A stretch of 64,000 bases of DNA from Chloranthus sessilifolius (GCA_021018995.1 CM037596.1:6647501-6711500); one strand, 5' to 3'; positions 52,997 through 59,994 are shown, counted from the stretch's first letter. Notes: generated from the sequence alone by a model not told the origin. Program-made: numbers and translations.

Positions 52997-53167
52997 CAAA
53001 CACCACACCATGATTTTGTTCGGATCTGCTTGGACTCTTTTAACAAAAATTGTAGAGGCATGTGAACACTGTTTGCTTACATGTAGTTTCTTTGTTTTCT
53101 TGTTAGGCAAGAAAGGCGAGGGCGCGCGTTTACCACTCAACCATCCCCAGTGGCATGGCATCATGAA
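16756..53167 (+). CDS. MATE/DTX-family efflux transporter, 8 exons
   Basis: Secondary transporter of the multidrug and toxic compound extrusion family, a 12-helix membrane protein that exports organic compounds by cation antiport. The substrate cannot be read from sequence. Exons: 16756-17070, 47842-48386, 48823-48909, 49401-49457, 49542-49780, 50941-51059, 51785-51871, 53108-53167. They join in frame to 502 codons plus TGA, close to the usual 480-510. All introns are GT-AG: 30771, 436, 491, 84, 1160, 725 and 1236 bp. Motifs: [18 protein letters not shown] in exon 1, [12 protein letters not shown] in exon 2, [11 protein letters not shown] across exons 4-5, [10 protein letters not shown] in exon 6, GLWMGL in exon 7, [12 protein letters not shown] across exons 7-8. 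Closest in feel to Arabidopsis DTX1-19 proteins. No stop or frameshift is seen, so it is probably functional, but two conserved residues are changed (Pro to His in exon 4; Arg to Cys after ELGAG). Confidence 0.93.
16757..16800 (+). repeat. (GA)n microsatellite at the MATE start codon
   Basis: About 22 GA units directly after the first ATG, probably leader sequence if translation begins at 16807. GA-rich leaders are common in plants and can bind GAGA-binding factors (general knowledge). Confidence 0.85.
17178..17327. repeat. Dispersed GGGTCGACC-rich repeat, truncated
   Basis: Opens GGTCTGTCAACGGACCGGGTCG and contains alternating GGTC/GACC words. Similar sequence occurs at 46603-46850, 51926-52190 and around 58227-59060. 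It resembles the end of a non-autonomous DNA element, but I cannot define both termini here. Confidence 0.45.
17920..20376 (-). mobile_element. Solo LTR A (gypsy element 1 family)
   Basis: 2457 bp, TGTGACGACCC...TCTTTACA, with a perfect 5-bp target duplication AACTG (17915-17919, 20377-20381). No internal region remains, as expected after LTR-LTR recombination. It is longer than the LTRs of element 1 because a 215-bp unit is present three times. Confidence 0.93.
19191..19835 (-). repeat. 215-bp tandem repeat, three copies, inside solo LTR A
   Basis: The word GACGTAACAT starts at 19191, 19406 and 19621, a period of exactly 215. Units are separated by GCTCGCTCGAGCGATTT. Other LTRs of the family carry one unit. 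Confidence 0.88.
20818..23230 (-). mobile_element. Solo LTR B (gypsy element 1 family)
   Basis: 2413 bp, TGTGATGACCC...TCTTTACA, with a perfect target duplication CGTCC (20813-20817, 23231-23235). It differs from the other copies mainly by a palindrome-rich block at 22269-22465. Confidence 0.93.
22269..22465. repeat. Cluster of CGCTCGAGCG palindromes
   Basis: About seven copies of the 12-base perfect palindrome TCGCTCGAGCGA or close variants within 200 bp, separated by short spacers such as ATGATAATAGC. The same word flanks the 215-bp units of solo LTR A. Confidence 0.85.
23742..24413. other. Intron sequence with hAT-like MITE remnant
   Basis: (TA)n at 23743-23781, then a short GGGTCAAGTCGG word. 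24220-24385 resembles the right part of the hAT-like MITE family (ends TTTTAATCCTTG) but its left end is not recognisable. 23844-23890 resembles 30981-31030 on the far side of the copia element. No gene seen. Confidence 0.5.
24414..25337 (+). repeat. 5' LTR of copia 1
   Basis: 924 bp. A block of about 200 bp (TATTTTATAAGAAT...TTATCTCGAAT) is present twice (about 24672-24850 and 24885-25080). It lacks about 330 bp that the 3' LTR has between 30370 and 30700. Confidence 0.85.
25380..26248 (+). pseudogene. copia 1 gag remnant
   Basis: Begins near 25370 and continues in mixed frames. The longest piece, 25697-26251, has the copia-gag pattern ([14 protein letters not shown], then [20 protein letters not shown]), a lysine-rich stretch and a degenerate CCHC knuckle in which the first Cys is Tyr ([14 protein letters not shown]). 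A stop separates it from the N-terminal part. Confidence 0.8.
26300..26640 (+). pseudogene. copia 1 protease remnant
   Basis: Frame from about 26307 reads [12 protein letters not shown] then [13 protein letters not shown], the conserved region downstream of the copia protease active site. One stop falls inside (26467). Confidence 0.7.
26763..27330 (+). pseudogene. copia 1 integrase remnant
   Basis: Carries the integrase core: [16 protein letters not shown] (about 26883), a catalytic Asp within [12 protein letters not shown] (about 27010) and a catalytic Glu region [18 protein letters not shown]. One in-frame stop at 26994. Continues as [18 protein letters not shown]. The zinc-binding HHCC part is not intact. 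Confidence 0.85.
27790..28490 (+). pseudogene. copia 1 reverse transcriptase remnant
   Basis: Starts with [15 protein letters not shown] and YKWIFKRK, then [32 protein letters not shown] and the catalytic [10 protein letters not shown] at about 28330. A premature stop follows KGFR, and a frameshift lies near 28060-28140. The YVDD motif is intact but the protein is not. Confidence 0.88.
28620..29291 (+). pseudogene. copia 1 RNase H remnant
   Basis: [24 protein letters not shown] (about 28628) then [18 protein letters not shown] in another frame, [14 protein letters not shown], and FCDSKAAL at about 29050. These are the typical tail of copia pol. Several stops. Confidence 0.8.
29931..30980 (+). 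repeat. 3' LTR of copia 1
   Basis: 1050 bp. Contains a TATA-like CTATAAATAGAGG near 30672 that could be the element's promoter; the matching part is missing from the 5' LTR. Confidence 0.88.
30981..32165. other. AT-rich intron sequence with a 200-bp tandem duplication
   Basis: About 31075-31265 and 31266-31470 are imperfect tandem copies; both contain CTTTAAATAGAGGTGAATACAA and TTTATCTAAATATTTATTAATC. A 23-base duplication GCCTTAGCTGTCAAGATAGCC follows at 31455-31500. It may be LTR remnants, but ends are unclear. No coding signal; 31828-32067 is open for 79 codons with no known motif. Confidence 0.45.
32415..33576 (-). mobile_element. Small non-autonomous LTR retrotransposon (SMART/TRIM-like)
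   Basis: 1162 bp with two 216-bp LTRs (32415-32630, 33361-33576) and a perfect 5-bp target duplication GTGGT. On the minus strand a PBS, TGGTATCAGAGC (33349-33360), abuts the right LTR and a PPT-like GAGGGGGAG (32631-32639) abuts the left one. LTRs read TATTAG...TTTAACA, so the usual 5' TG is TA in both. There is no coding capacity; the interior holds short tandem repeats. It splits copia fragment 2. Confidence 0.92.
32895..33165 (-). repeat. Internal tandem repeats of the small LTR element
   Basis: About seven degenerate copies of a 30-40 base unit containing GAGAAAATGTGGGAAAAGA followed by CATCCACGTAGAA. The minus-strand open frame through it is only the repeat translated (recurrent FPHFL). 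Confidence 0.85.
34427..34803. mobile_element. CACTA-type MITE 1
   Basis: Ends CACTACAAAAAATAAGATTATT and, inverted, CACCACAAAAAATAAGACTATT, with ATA target duplications on both sides (34424-34426, 34804-34806). The 3-bp duplication and CACTA ends are those of the CACTA (CMC) superfamily. GGCGGCAATTTTT sub-terminal words recur in the copies at 50689, 51266 and 52585. Split by an hAT-like MITE. Confidence 0.88.
34514..34710. mobile_element. hAT-like MITE inside the CACTA MITE
   Basis: 197 bp, ends CAATGATCAAAATTTCGG and, inverted, CAAGGATCAAATTTTCGG, with a perfect 8-bp duplication ATTAAGAG (34506-34513, 34711-34718). Composed of repeated GAAATTTCGGTC words. Same family as 20579-23269. Confidence 0.88.
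34804..35167. other. Intron sequence between elements
   Basis: 364 bp with no gene or repeat I can name. Ends at the TAGAG target site of gypsy element 2. Confidence 0.5.
35168..36707 (+). repeat. 5' LTR of gypsy element 2 (internally deleted)
   Basis: 1540 bp against 2200 for the 3' LTR; about 660 bp between GAATC...AACTC and GAGGAACCATTATTG (near 36455) are missing. Contains several TCGAGGGTCGAATTT words (35925-36075). Confidence 0.88.
36710..36721 (+). other. Primer binding site of gypsy element 2
   Basis: TGATATCAGAGC, two bases inside the 5' LTR; differs at one base from the initiator-Met tRNA complement TGGTATCAGAGC, probably by G-to-A transition. Confidence 0.8.
36818..38119 (+). pseudogene. 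Gag of gypsy element 2 (stops)
   Basis: ATG at 36818 opens 130 codons: a basic N-terminus ([14 protein letters not shown]), an [15 protein letters not shown] helix, then the capsid start ([20 protein letters not shown]). A stop (37207) and frameshifts follow, but the capsid pattern continues ([19 protein letters not shown]). The knuckle [13 protein letters not shown] then [14 protein letters not shown] lies at about 37897-37998, with a stop at 37939 between its halves. About 434 codons in all, normal for the family. The frame reaches the intron donor at 38120. Confidence 0.88.
38120..38242 (+). other. Putative intron between gag and protease (element 2)
   Basis: 123 bp, GTATCATTAAAGTTGAAATG...CTTTTAATAAAG, AT-rich. 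Removing it joins CAA G to GT ACC CTT and makes a continuous frame from zinc knuckle to protease, matching the usual plant gypsy sequence V-x-G-T-L before the protease. Unspliced, the frame meets stops at once (TTGCATTGA). Same position, ends and leading bases as in element 1. Confidence 0.75.
38243..38649 (+). pseudogene. Retropepsin-like protease, element 2
   Basis: [13 protein letters not shown] contains the catalytic region; the usual D-S/T-G triad reads D-P-G, so activity is doubtful. Later blocks: [29 protein letters not shown]. The frame is open to 38647 and begins correctly only if the intron is removed. Confidence 0.85.
38660..40411 (+). pseudogene. RT fused to integrase by deletion, then C-terminal domain (element 2)
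   Basis: RT starts normally ([13 protein letters not shown] at about 38916; [22 protein letters not shown] at about 39110). At about 39172 it jumps straight into the integrase HHCC region ([17 protein letters not shown]). Comparison with element 1 shows about 1.3 kb missing: the RT active-site half, all RNase H and part of the HHCC finger. The integrase core follows ([42 protein letters not shown]), then the second putative intron, then [19 protein letters not shown] and [20 protein letters not shown], ending [15 protein letters not shown] at 40411, a chromodomain-like C-terminus. Several stops. Confidence 0.9.
39912..39993 (+). other. Putative intron in the integrase region (element 2)
   Basis: 82 bp, GTAGCTTTCAC...TTGATTTTTTAG, with an in-frame stop if retained. 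Phase 0 between AAG and GTC; removal joins HVNFK to VGKNVFVR, the standard gypsy order. Element 1 has the same coding sequence without the 82 bp (4058-4061). The acceptor has a good T tract. Confidence 0.78.
40412..41227 (+). other. Spacer between pol and the extra ORF
   Basis: About 0.8 kb absent from element 1. 40800-40970 is rich in TCGAGGGTCGAATTT-type words also present in both LTRs of this element. No coding signal. Confidence 0.6.
41228..42566 (+). pseudogene. Extra ORF downstream of pol (plant-retrotransposon type)
   Basis: Starts [17 protein letters not shown] at 41228 with a stop at 41303, then a proline-rich stretch ([13 protein letters not shown]). A globular part follows in three frames ([13 protein letters not shown] / [69 protein letters not shown]), then an acidic Asp-rich tail ending at 42566. 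The layout resembles the putative plant transposon protein domain found as an additional ORF in some Ty3/gypsy elements (recognition at family level only). Function unknown. It looks decayed by frameshift. Not present in element 1. Confidence 0.6.
43116..43128 (+). other. Polypurine tract of gypsy element 2
   Basis: AAGGAGAGGAGAA directly before the 3' LTR, preceded by AAATTTTCGAGGACGAAAATT (43091-43112), as in element 1. Confidence 0.85.
43129..45328 (+). repeat. 3' LTR of gypsy element 2
   Basis: 2200 bp, TGTAATATCCC...GTCGTCACA. Full version including the 660 bp lost from the 5' LTR. It ends CCTATACCTTAGG...GTCACA, the reverse complement of the start of the element 1 LTR. Confidence 0.92.
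45471..46335 (-). mobile_element. 5'-truncated LINE (L1-like), minus strand
   Basis: A poly-T run at 45471-45483 is its poly(A) tail on the minus strand. Flanks AAGATATATCCTAGGTTTT (45452-45470) and AAGATGTATCCTAGGTTTT (46336-46354) are a 19-bp target duplication with one mismatch, typical of target-primed insertion. The minus-strand frame 45864-46154 encodes a reverse-transcriptase zinc-binding domain ([13 protein letters not shown], then [16 protein letters not shown]). Only the 3' 0.86 kb remains. Confidence 0.88.
46355..47098. other. Intron sequence with GGGTC-rich repeat and (TA)n
   Basis: 46603-46850 starts GGGCTTTCAAAGGGTCAGGTC and is another copy of the dispersed GGGTC/GACC repeat. 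An (AT)n run lies at 46909-46957. No gene. Confidence 0.5.
47099..47252. mobile_element. Small TIR element (MITE)
   Basis: About 154 bp; TGGTAGGCAGTTTTTTATAG at the left and TATCAAAAACTGCCTATCA at the right are inverted, and inner AGACAATTTTGCA is inverted too. Target duplication not resolved. Confidence 0.7.
47492..47753. mobile_element. Small TIR element (MITE) before MATE exon 2
   Basis: 262 bp, ends TAGCTCTATTTGCACCTACC and inverted TAGCTCTATATATTCGCACC. Inner CTGAAAAACCATCGACTG and CAATCGATGGTTTTTCAG are also inverted. Could be TA-flanked. Lies 89 bp before exon 2. Confidence 0.75.
47842..53167 (+). CDS. MATE exons 2-8 (most of the protein)
   Basis: Exon 2 (47842-48386) is the largest at 545 nt and resumes in phase 0 after TTGATTAG with [15 protein letters not shown]. 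It carries about five membrane segments. Exon 3 starts by completing a Cys codon. Exon 4 is only 57 nt. Exon 5 has [10 protein letters not shown] and VRRVWGY. Exon 6 has [13 protein letters not shown]. Exon 8 adds a basic tail of 19 residues and TGA at 53165. The intron 5 donor (CAG/GTCTGA) is weak but gives the family-typical junction, S-G before N-A-R-G-C-G. Confidence 0.92.
48422..48760. mobile_element. Truncated MITE in MATE intron 2
   Basis: CATTCACAACTAGGGTTTTCGCCC and GACTGCCTTGAATTAGATGATGG match the left arms of the elements at 51145 and 54890. The right end is not recognisable. Confidence 0.5.
49028..49280. mobile_element. MITE in MATE intron 3
   Basis: Arms TGTGCCATGTGGAATACCATCT and, inverted, TGCAGCCATGGAACACATCT; inner ATGATCTCTATAATCTGATT and its inverted partner. 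Same family as 55498-55747. Confidence 0.7.
49841..50568. mobile_element. TIR element in MATE intron 5
   Basis: GATTCGAATTTGGATTCACAATTTGCTA on the left is inverted at 50541-50566 (AGCAAATTGTGAATTGCGAAC). The interior has no coding signal. About 0.73 kb. Confidence 0.55.
50689..50815. mobile_element. CACTA-type MITE 2 (MATE intron 5)
   Basis: CACCACAAAAAATAAGATTATT...CCTTATTTTTATAGTG with imperfect 3-bp flanks (ACA/ACG); 127 bp. Lies 125 bp before exon 6. Confidence 0.75.
51145..51728. mobile_element. MITE in MATE intron 6, carrying CACTA-type MITE 3
   Basis: Left CCGAATATTTGTTATCCGCA and right, inverted, CCAAATATTCTTTACCTACA; inner TAGGGTTTTGGC and inverted CAGGGTTTTAGC. Interrupted by 51266-51433. 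Same family as 54890-55212 by the CAGATAATGGAGAT inner arm. Confidence 0.7.
51266..51433. mobile_element. CACTA-type MITE 3 (MATE intron 6)
   Basis: 168 bp, CACTACTACAAAAAATAAG...CCTTATTTTTGTAGTG with perfect 3-bp duplication ATA. Interior repeats AAAATTGC and its complement. Confidence 0.85.
51926..52190. repeat. GGGTC-rich dispersed repeat with a 13-bp hairpin (MATE intron 7)
   Basis: GACTCGACCCATT (51955-51967) and its perfect inverse (51978-51990) can form a stem. The region is another copy of the GGGTC/GACC repeat family. Confidence 0.55.
52495..52958. mobile_element. MITE inserted in (TA)n, MATE intron 7
   Basis: Flanked on both sides by (TA)n. Sub-terminal GGGAGGATGCTCAAGCGTCCTC is inverted at 52919-52941. 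Contains the CACTA mini-MITE at 52585-52661. Confidence 0.6.
52585..52661. mobile_element. CACTA-type mini-MITE 4 (77 bp)
   Basis: CACTACAAAAAATAAGACTATT and inverted CACTACAAAAAATAAGGCTAAT almost meet, leaving a short AT-rich loop. Perfect 3-bp duplication GTG (52582-52584, 52662-52664). Confidence 0.88.
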
Positions 53168-54889
53168 GCTTATCTTTTTAAATTTCAGAAATATTTCAAA
53201 TTAAAGTAATTGAGAATTAGATAATAAAATTTTGATAAATAATTTAAAAAAATATCACGCTTATCTTTTACACCGTATATCTTTAAATCATATCACATGT
53301 ATTCATGGTGATTTCACATGCCATGTGTCCCAAAAAGTGGCTCACATACCATGAGCATGGCGCTCAAGCGGCATACCTTGTACCAACTCTTTCTTATATG
53401 CTCCATCTACAAGGTCATTAATCAATTGGATGGTCTAGATGAAAGGAAAAATGCATACTTGTTGAGTCAAGATGTGGGGTTTATTATGATTTGTTGTGTC
53501 GCTTAGAAATAGAATATTGTTTGGCCACTTTAATGATTTGTCATATCTTTTGATGCAGGACAACGATTAGGTCAAATCAAATGTCAAATTATTAATTAAA
53601 TGCCTAGTCACAATCATATATAGCTGTCACGTGATATAGTTAATGCTGATTAGTTGGCCTCAGACAGCTTGTGTCCACAATCATAGTTGTCTGTGTAATC
53701 ATGTGGCCCTCATCATCTTCTCTCTTTTACGCCTTGTCGACCAAAGGAAAAAGAATAATTATTTGCAGTTTTGCATACACAGATTGCCCTTCTTACACAA
53801 CCTAAACTAAAGACTAAGCATTTTTTTTTAAAAAGATAGGTTGATACGTATCGGCCGAGTTGTGTTGACCTTGGGTGAACCGGTACTCAAGACCGATACC
53901 GATTTTGATACCTTGGCGCCAACCCTAGAGTAGTGTAAAATCTCGTCAGATAGGATTTAGGATTCTCAATCTTTAAATATTAAAAAAAAAAAAAAAAAAA
54001 TAGGAGATCTTCAAAATCGCCTCAAAGAGACTTGTCGGTTGCGCACCAACGATAGTTTAGAAGAATCACTCCTCAAAGGTGAAAATTCATCGCAACTTTT
54101 CTACGAAAGATTCACTCTTTCATAAGATACGCAAAAGCAACCTTAATTTTCATTCATCGCAAACTATTTTTGATAAGAGATTACAATACTTTATATAAAC
54201 TTTTGAAACCCTAATTAGTTATAATCTTACTAAAATAAAACTCTTAACTAACTATTAAAAGTTTTCAATTTAACGATCACAATTAATTTCATCAGTAATC
54301 TTATTTTTTTATTACGTAGTCATTTTTGAAAGATCAAACGGTATCGAATTAATACGATATTAGTTTTGTTTAAAAGCCTATTGATGTAGTTTTCCAACAA
54401 GATAAGAATCGTGCAATTCCGACATATATTGATGAAATTATGACCATTTTTCTAAAGATTGCACTAAAAGTAATGAAGTTAATGGTCCATTATCACATAT
54501 GTATGTCTGACCCTAAATATCTCGAATAAGGAAACTAATCCTAAAGTAAACCTCAAATAGATATCCTAAAATAATTAAAATTATAAATTTGGACGCTCAA
54601 GCGAGTTGGTGCGGGGACTCGTCGTCACAATCTTTTAAATGCTCAATTATATTTCCACTTTCTCCGGGTTGTTAGTCTTTGCTCGACCCGACTTTAATCC
54701 AAACATACGGGCCCAAATTCCGCATTATCTTTACTTCATTATTGTCAAACATGCTTATTTGAAGAGGGCACCTTCTCAAAAAAATCACCATAAAATACAC
54801 ATTTCTAAATTTTTTATTGAATAGTGTGCAAGATCACTATTTTTGTAAATATTTTCATATTTACATATGGTAGCGTCATCACACCTATA
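53168..54889. other. 3' flank of the MATE gene
   Basis: The MATE 3' untranslated region should start here; AATAAAATTTTG near 53223 may serve as poly(A) signal. The rest is AT-rich intergenic DNA with a poly-A run (53982-54000) and no coding evidence; open frames of about 60 codons have no motifs. Confidence 0.45.
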
Positions 54890-55212
54890 TCCACCATAAA
54901 AAATCATTGACTTCCTTCAATCAGACGATAGAGATCATTTTCGTCCTAATCTATCACACCATAGATCTTGAAATTATGGCGCACCTATTAGACGGACACA
55001 TACTGATTCCACATGGCACACATTCCCAAAAGTGATCGTATGATAGGTAACCAATAATCACGAGCACTTATGGGGATGTCTACCATATAGAATCAAGATC
55101 TAACCGTTTGATAGGTGCACCATGATCTAAAAGATCTATTGTGTGGAAGATTATGACGAAAAATTATCTCCATCATCTGATTAAAGGCAGTCAACGATTT
55201 TCTTATGGTGGA
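54890..55212. mobile_element. Palindromic MITE
   Basis: Left TCCACCATAAAAAATCATTG and right, inverted, TCCACCATAAGAAAATCGTTG; inner CTTCAATCAGACGATAGAGA and its inverse. 323 bp. A partial direct copy of its right end occurs at 55285-55330. Confidence 0.8.
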
Positions 55213-55497
55213 TATGCAAGCATTCTTCACAAGTTTAACTGTGTATATAACGCTACTCATTTACATAAGCAGCTATCCTCAAACCGTTTTTTTTATGGTG
55301 GATATGCAGGTGTTATTCAAGTTTATCTTATATAAGCAGCTATCCTCAAACTTGTCTATTAGATATTTATTAAAACCTTTTTGATAAATATTTTTAAAAG
55401 ATTATTTTGATATAATTATTTTAGCCCACTGCTATGGGCCCATCAATTTTTTTTTTGTGCACACCACAAATAAAGCGACTTTATATTAGGAGACCTG

Positions 55498-55747
55498 TGT
55501 CATGTGAAAACATCATCTAAGTCGTCTGACTTGAAGGTCTTGTGTTAAAGATTTTTAATACAAAAAATTGGCACGAAATATGATCTCTATCATATGATTT
55601 AATGCAGTCAAAGGCCATCGTCTGATTCAACAATTGACTGTATGGAATCAGATGATAAATAGCGTACTTCATGCGGATCTTTTGCATGAAAGATCTTTAG
55701 ATCATGACCTTTAAATCATATGTTTAAGATGGTATTTTCACATGACA
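55498..55747. mobile_element. MITE with exact 13-bp TIR
   Basis: TGTCATGTGAAAA at both ends, inverted, 250 bp; inner arms related to 49028-49280 (AAGGTC...GATCTCTATCATATGATT). Confidence 0.8.
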
Positions 55748-58226
55748 GATATCCTCAAAATGTGAAGTTCTGTTATTAAGTGGTGTGCTTGAAGAAAAAA
55801 TAGGTGTGTGCATTGGAGGAACCTTATTTTACCAAGGTTGCCCCTTTGGTTAACATGCCCTATATTGTTATAGAGTTTGTATAGAGTCAATGAGGTCCTT
55901 TTTCTCCCTTTTCTTTCAAAAACAAAAAGTTTCGAAATAAGCATACCACTTTTAAGTTAGCGTTGACAACAAAATAAAGTGTACCGTTATTCACATTTCA
56001 CATCTTAAAAGTGAACCTAATATCCTACTTGAGCATGATCTCGAGATCTAATGAAAAATGATCTTTATCATCTGATTCAAAGGTGATTAATATATTCCAG
56101 CTGGAGGAGATGGGGTGAGTGAAAATAATATTTATTTCAATTTTTTTATACGGCCGAAACAGTCTTGAGAATCGAGGAATAGTCACACATGCACATGCAG
56201 GCTTACACCAAAATCCAACTCATACCTTGTAAAGACAAGGGTGAAAAACAGCGTGAAGGAGGAGAATCAAACCCACAACCTACTCTCCCACATTGGAAAG
56301 AGCATACCAACTCAACTAAGGCCTCTTTGATAGAAATAAACAGTTCAAAAACTTATAGAGAAAGAATTTCAATAAATGCAAAGAGGGAGCCTCTTATATC
56401 CATCAATGAAGCGTTTAAACTATGATTTAATTTCACATGGATAGGGTAAGGTATTAGGATATCTAACACATAATTTGAATATATAATGAACTTTTTGGTC
56501 CATTGAAAAAAAATGTTTACATCCAAAGTGTGAAAGATTGCATCCAAAAAACATATATAATGATTGGATGACAAAAAAATAGAAAATAAAAAACTATTAA
56601 AAGAAATATATATTGATTGATATGTTTTCCTTTTAAGTGGGTCTATGAATCTTTTATTTATTTATTTTTGAATACTTAAGCCTTTAGGTTCTAATGATCA
56701 ACCTCAACTTTTTCATTAAACCAAAATAAGTTGAGAGATAGTTTATTCATGAGCAGTAAAATAGTCTACACATATATGAGACTACATGATGTCCACGGAG
56801 TTCCATACATTGGAACTCCGTGTACTTCATGCAGCCACACGGATGTGTGGACTGTTATATCCACCCGTGACGGGTGGACACCTATTTTAGACTAACTTAT
56901 AAATTTAACAATTCAAACCTCAACTCGAAGCCGACCCAACCTAATTAGCATTGATAATCAATATTTAACAAATCCCGATTGAAGTGGACCATCATTGTTG
57001 ATTCAACAAGAAACCTTGGAACTGCACTTGGATGCAATCCTCAACATAGTCACAAAGTTGGGAGTCACAATTAATCGACAAAGGTCTAATTTGGAAAAAG
57101 TCGAGCAAAATAGGTCAAAATCCAGAAAATTTGAGAAAAATAAATTTTATATATATATAATATATTTCAAGTTAAAAATAATAATTTTAATAAATAAAAT
57201 AATATAAAATAGACAAAACTTAAAATTTAAAGGTTTTTTATTAAAAAACTTAAGCAAAATAGTAGACCAAAAGGTAAATTTTCCTATAAGTGAAAAATAT
57301 GGTATTTTTCCCTTTATGTATAAGTGAAAAAAAAAATTTGGACCATATTACAAACATCACATTAATGTGCCGAATCGCAACTTATCGATTGTTCAGTAAA
57401 AAAGTTAGAAATGATTGCAAGTCAGCTGACTTTTTTCGATTTTTTGAAAAAGTAAGAAACTTTTGTTATTATAATCCTCAAGACGTCAGATCACATTTTT
57501 TCTTAGAGGGGAAATGATGTATGATATCTGAAAACTGTACATAATGATGTATTTTAAAATGTTAATTTATATAACATGTTAAGCTAGTACACGGTTGAAA
57601 GTATATTATACTCATCATCCATGTAAATGACTGTCATGGTGTGTCAAAATCTGTGCATTCTATTTTCCACTATTATTCTTATTTTTTAACATCTAATATT
57701 GAGAATTCTTGGCCGGCGGTCTTCAATAGATGTATAAGTGTGATTTTTTAACTGAGATATGTTTTAATCATGAACAACCACTTATACTGTTAAGATTAAT
57801 CATAGACATTTGCCACATGGCATTGAAGTACTCATTAATGGTGTAAGATAAATCACCAATTTTAATGGTGTACGATCCTTTCAAAGGTTATTTTCATGTC
57901 ACGCCGTATCGCCAAGACATCTTGTGGAGATGTGAGACGTGTTATTTGAGATAACTCAAAAATCCCACATTTCAAGCTATGCGAACAACTTAACATAGCA
58001 CCCATTTTAGCTAGATTAACCTGGGCATATAAGTTTTTTTTTTTAAATTAACATTTTTGGCCTCCATTTTGTGGGTCAAAGATAAGGTGATGCTCAACCA
58101 ACCTAGTGCATTGATTTTGGGCAACTTTGACCATGTTTCCAATAGTACATTTGCATTAGATCATGTTCCAAATTTTTGGGTGGTACCTAATTGATTTTTT
58201 CTTACTTTTTGTGTGTGCCAAATGTA
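55748..58226. other. AT-rich intergenic sequence
   Basis: No gene seen. 56794-56822 is a 12-bp perfect hairpin (CACGGAGTTCCA, loop TACAT) followed by 56861-56877, an 8-bp palindromic stem around CCACCCGTGACGGGTGG. The outer AGTCTA...TAGACT words suggest a small MITE at about 56763-56895. Confidence 0.5.
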
Positions 58227-59060
58227 GGGCTGTCAATCGGCCAGGTCCACCCGAAACTTGACCCGACTTGACATGACCTGATTTTTTATCAGGTCTGGTA
58301 TGAAAAGTTGACTTGTCGGATCGGGTCGAGCATGAGACATCCAGCCCAACCTTTGGTTCGGGTCGATCAAGAGGTTTTGTTAGAGCAGATCGACCTGACC
58401 TAATATTTTTCGTTTTTGATAGGAAAGCTTGAGGTTGTAGGGTCCTCACCCTTTTTATTAAAAGGAAGTAAAATATTACAAATAGTCAAAAAATCAAACA
58501 GTAGAGATCAACGGGAGTTTCAGCATTGCCATCACCCCCATTAACCCCACAATCACCCTAATGTAAATTCCAAGTCGCCCTAATACCGGTATCATCATCA
58601 GGAAGCTTTAGAGAATCCACCCGATAAGTGACTTCTCTAATAATATTTTATGAAGAATCGTCCTCTTTTGCGTAACCACATCACTAAAGATCCAGTCATT
58701 TCTCTCTCCAAATAAGGAAAATGACAGTGCAAAAGGCATTTCGAATCAGATGGTCCTTCCATTGCTTCCCCTTAGCCTTTTCCATACACCTCTTCAACTC
58801 TTCAAGCAACGAAAGTTTATTAGTGCTAATTTCCAACTCGGACTTGATAAATCTCCAAATCCATTGAGAATAACCACACCCAAAAAATAAATGCTCAGTG
58901 TCCTCCGAATCCGCCGAACATAAAACACTGACCTAATATTTTATCCCTAAAAAAGTAGGGGTTTTTCTATCGGGTCGGGTCAGGCATTTGTAGATTTTTT
59001 CTTTGGCAGCCAAAATTTTTACCCAACCTGATCCGATAGTCATGCACTCGAATGATAGAT
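58227..59060. repeat. GGGTC-rich dispersed repeat split by a LINE tail
   Basis: Starts GGGCTGTCAATCGGCCAGGTC; right part GGGTCGGGTCAGGC and AACCTGATCCG. Likely a non-autonomous DNA element of the same family as 46603 and 51926, cut by the LINE at 58410. Confidence 0.55.
58410..58927 (-). mobile_element. 5'-truncated LINE tail 2
   Basis: 518 bp flanked by an exact 15-bp duplication CTGACCTAATATTTT (58395-58409, 58928-58942). On the minus strand it encodes the end of an RT zinc-binding region (CSADSEDTEHLFFGC, then WKDHLIRNAFCTVIFLIWREKN), typical of plant L1-like LINEs, with a frameshift. Confidence 0.85.
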
Positions 59061-59720
59061 CACGTGCCACACCGCACGTGAGCGTCCTCTTAGTGTTCAT
59101 CAGTCCCCCTAGACTTATTGAAACTATTTTTAACCCTTCATGTCAGAGATATATGTTTTGGGGACTTTAGAAAAAGGGAGCCCATTTGAAAAGTTTCCAG
59201 GCTATTATATTAAAAAAAAAAAGTTTGAGGTAAAAAGGGTTTCATGAAAATTGAGAGTTCTAATATATGTGAAATCTCAATCTCTGACACATATGGGTTA
59301 GTGTTGTTCTTAGGAAATGGCCTCACTACCCTATTAGAAAAAAGAGAGTTCTTTTTTACAAAATTTGCAATTTCGGCCATATAATTTTTCTTATTTGCAA
59401 AAATGGCTCTATAGTTTCATTCCTTGTAGAATAGGCCCGCTCCAAGCCAAGTCGTTTTCACGTCACCGCCCACTTGCCAAGTCAGCATGAAATCCAAGCG
59501 TTGCCACAATAAAATAGCGTCGCGCTACAGCGCCGCCACGTCAGCAGCGCCGAGATCTAAAAAAAGAAGGAACTATTTAAAATGTAGAATGACTTTTAAC
59601 TTTTAACTTTTCACTTTTACCTTTCTGCTGAAAAACTTCTGCTAGAAAATCCAAAAAGAGAACAGGGCGATTACAGATTTTAAGGTAAATTTTTTTATTT
59701 TTTTTTTTCCAGATTTATTT
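59061..59720. other. 5' side of the Mutator-like element
   Basis: No gene. From about 59335 the sequence (AAAATTTGCAATTTCGGCC, then TTTGCAAAAATGGC) and the GC-rich GCCGCCACGTCAGCAGCGCC block (59530-59555) may be the terminal region of the element that carries the ULP1 gene, but the other terminus is outside the window. Confidence 0.35.
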
Positions 59721-59729
59721 TATGGCGTT

Positions 59730-59915
59730 CTGCTATCCTGTGATAGCGGATTATCTCAAATAAATATTTTTAATTAATAATTTGTAAATAATTAAGTTAA
59801 AATAAATTACCACTATCCCCCGCTATCTTGGGGTAGCGTTGCGCTATCACAGGATAGCGGACCGCTATCTTGGGGTAGCACAACGCTACCCCAGGATAGA
59901 GGTTCGCTATAAGCT
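59730..59915. repeat. Cluster of TAGCG/CGCTA inverted words
   Basis: CGCTATCTTGGGGTAGCG, GCGCTATCACAGGATAGCGG and related palindromic words repeat here; the same word (AGCGGACCGCTATC) recurs at 61443-61475, within the intron of the downstream gene. Confidence 0.75.
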
Positions 59916-59994
59916 ATTTATTAATTATTTTTTAAAATTAATAATTAAATTATATTTATATATGTTTTATGCAGTTCCTTTCACCCATATTAAG

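Noticed and set aside
59839..59994. Upstream extension of the DUF1985 frame
   Set aside because: The extra residues translate the TAGCG palindromic repeats and a T-rich stretch with an acceptor-like TTTATGCAG; ATG at 59995 is more credible.
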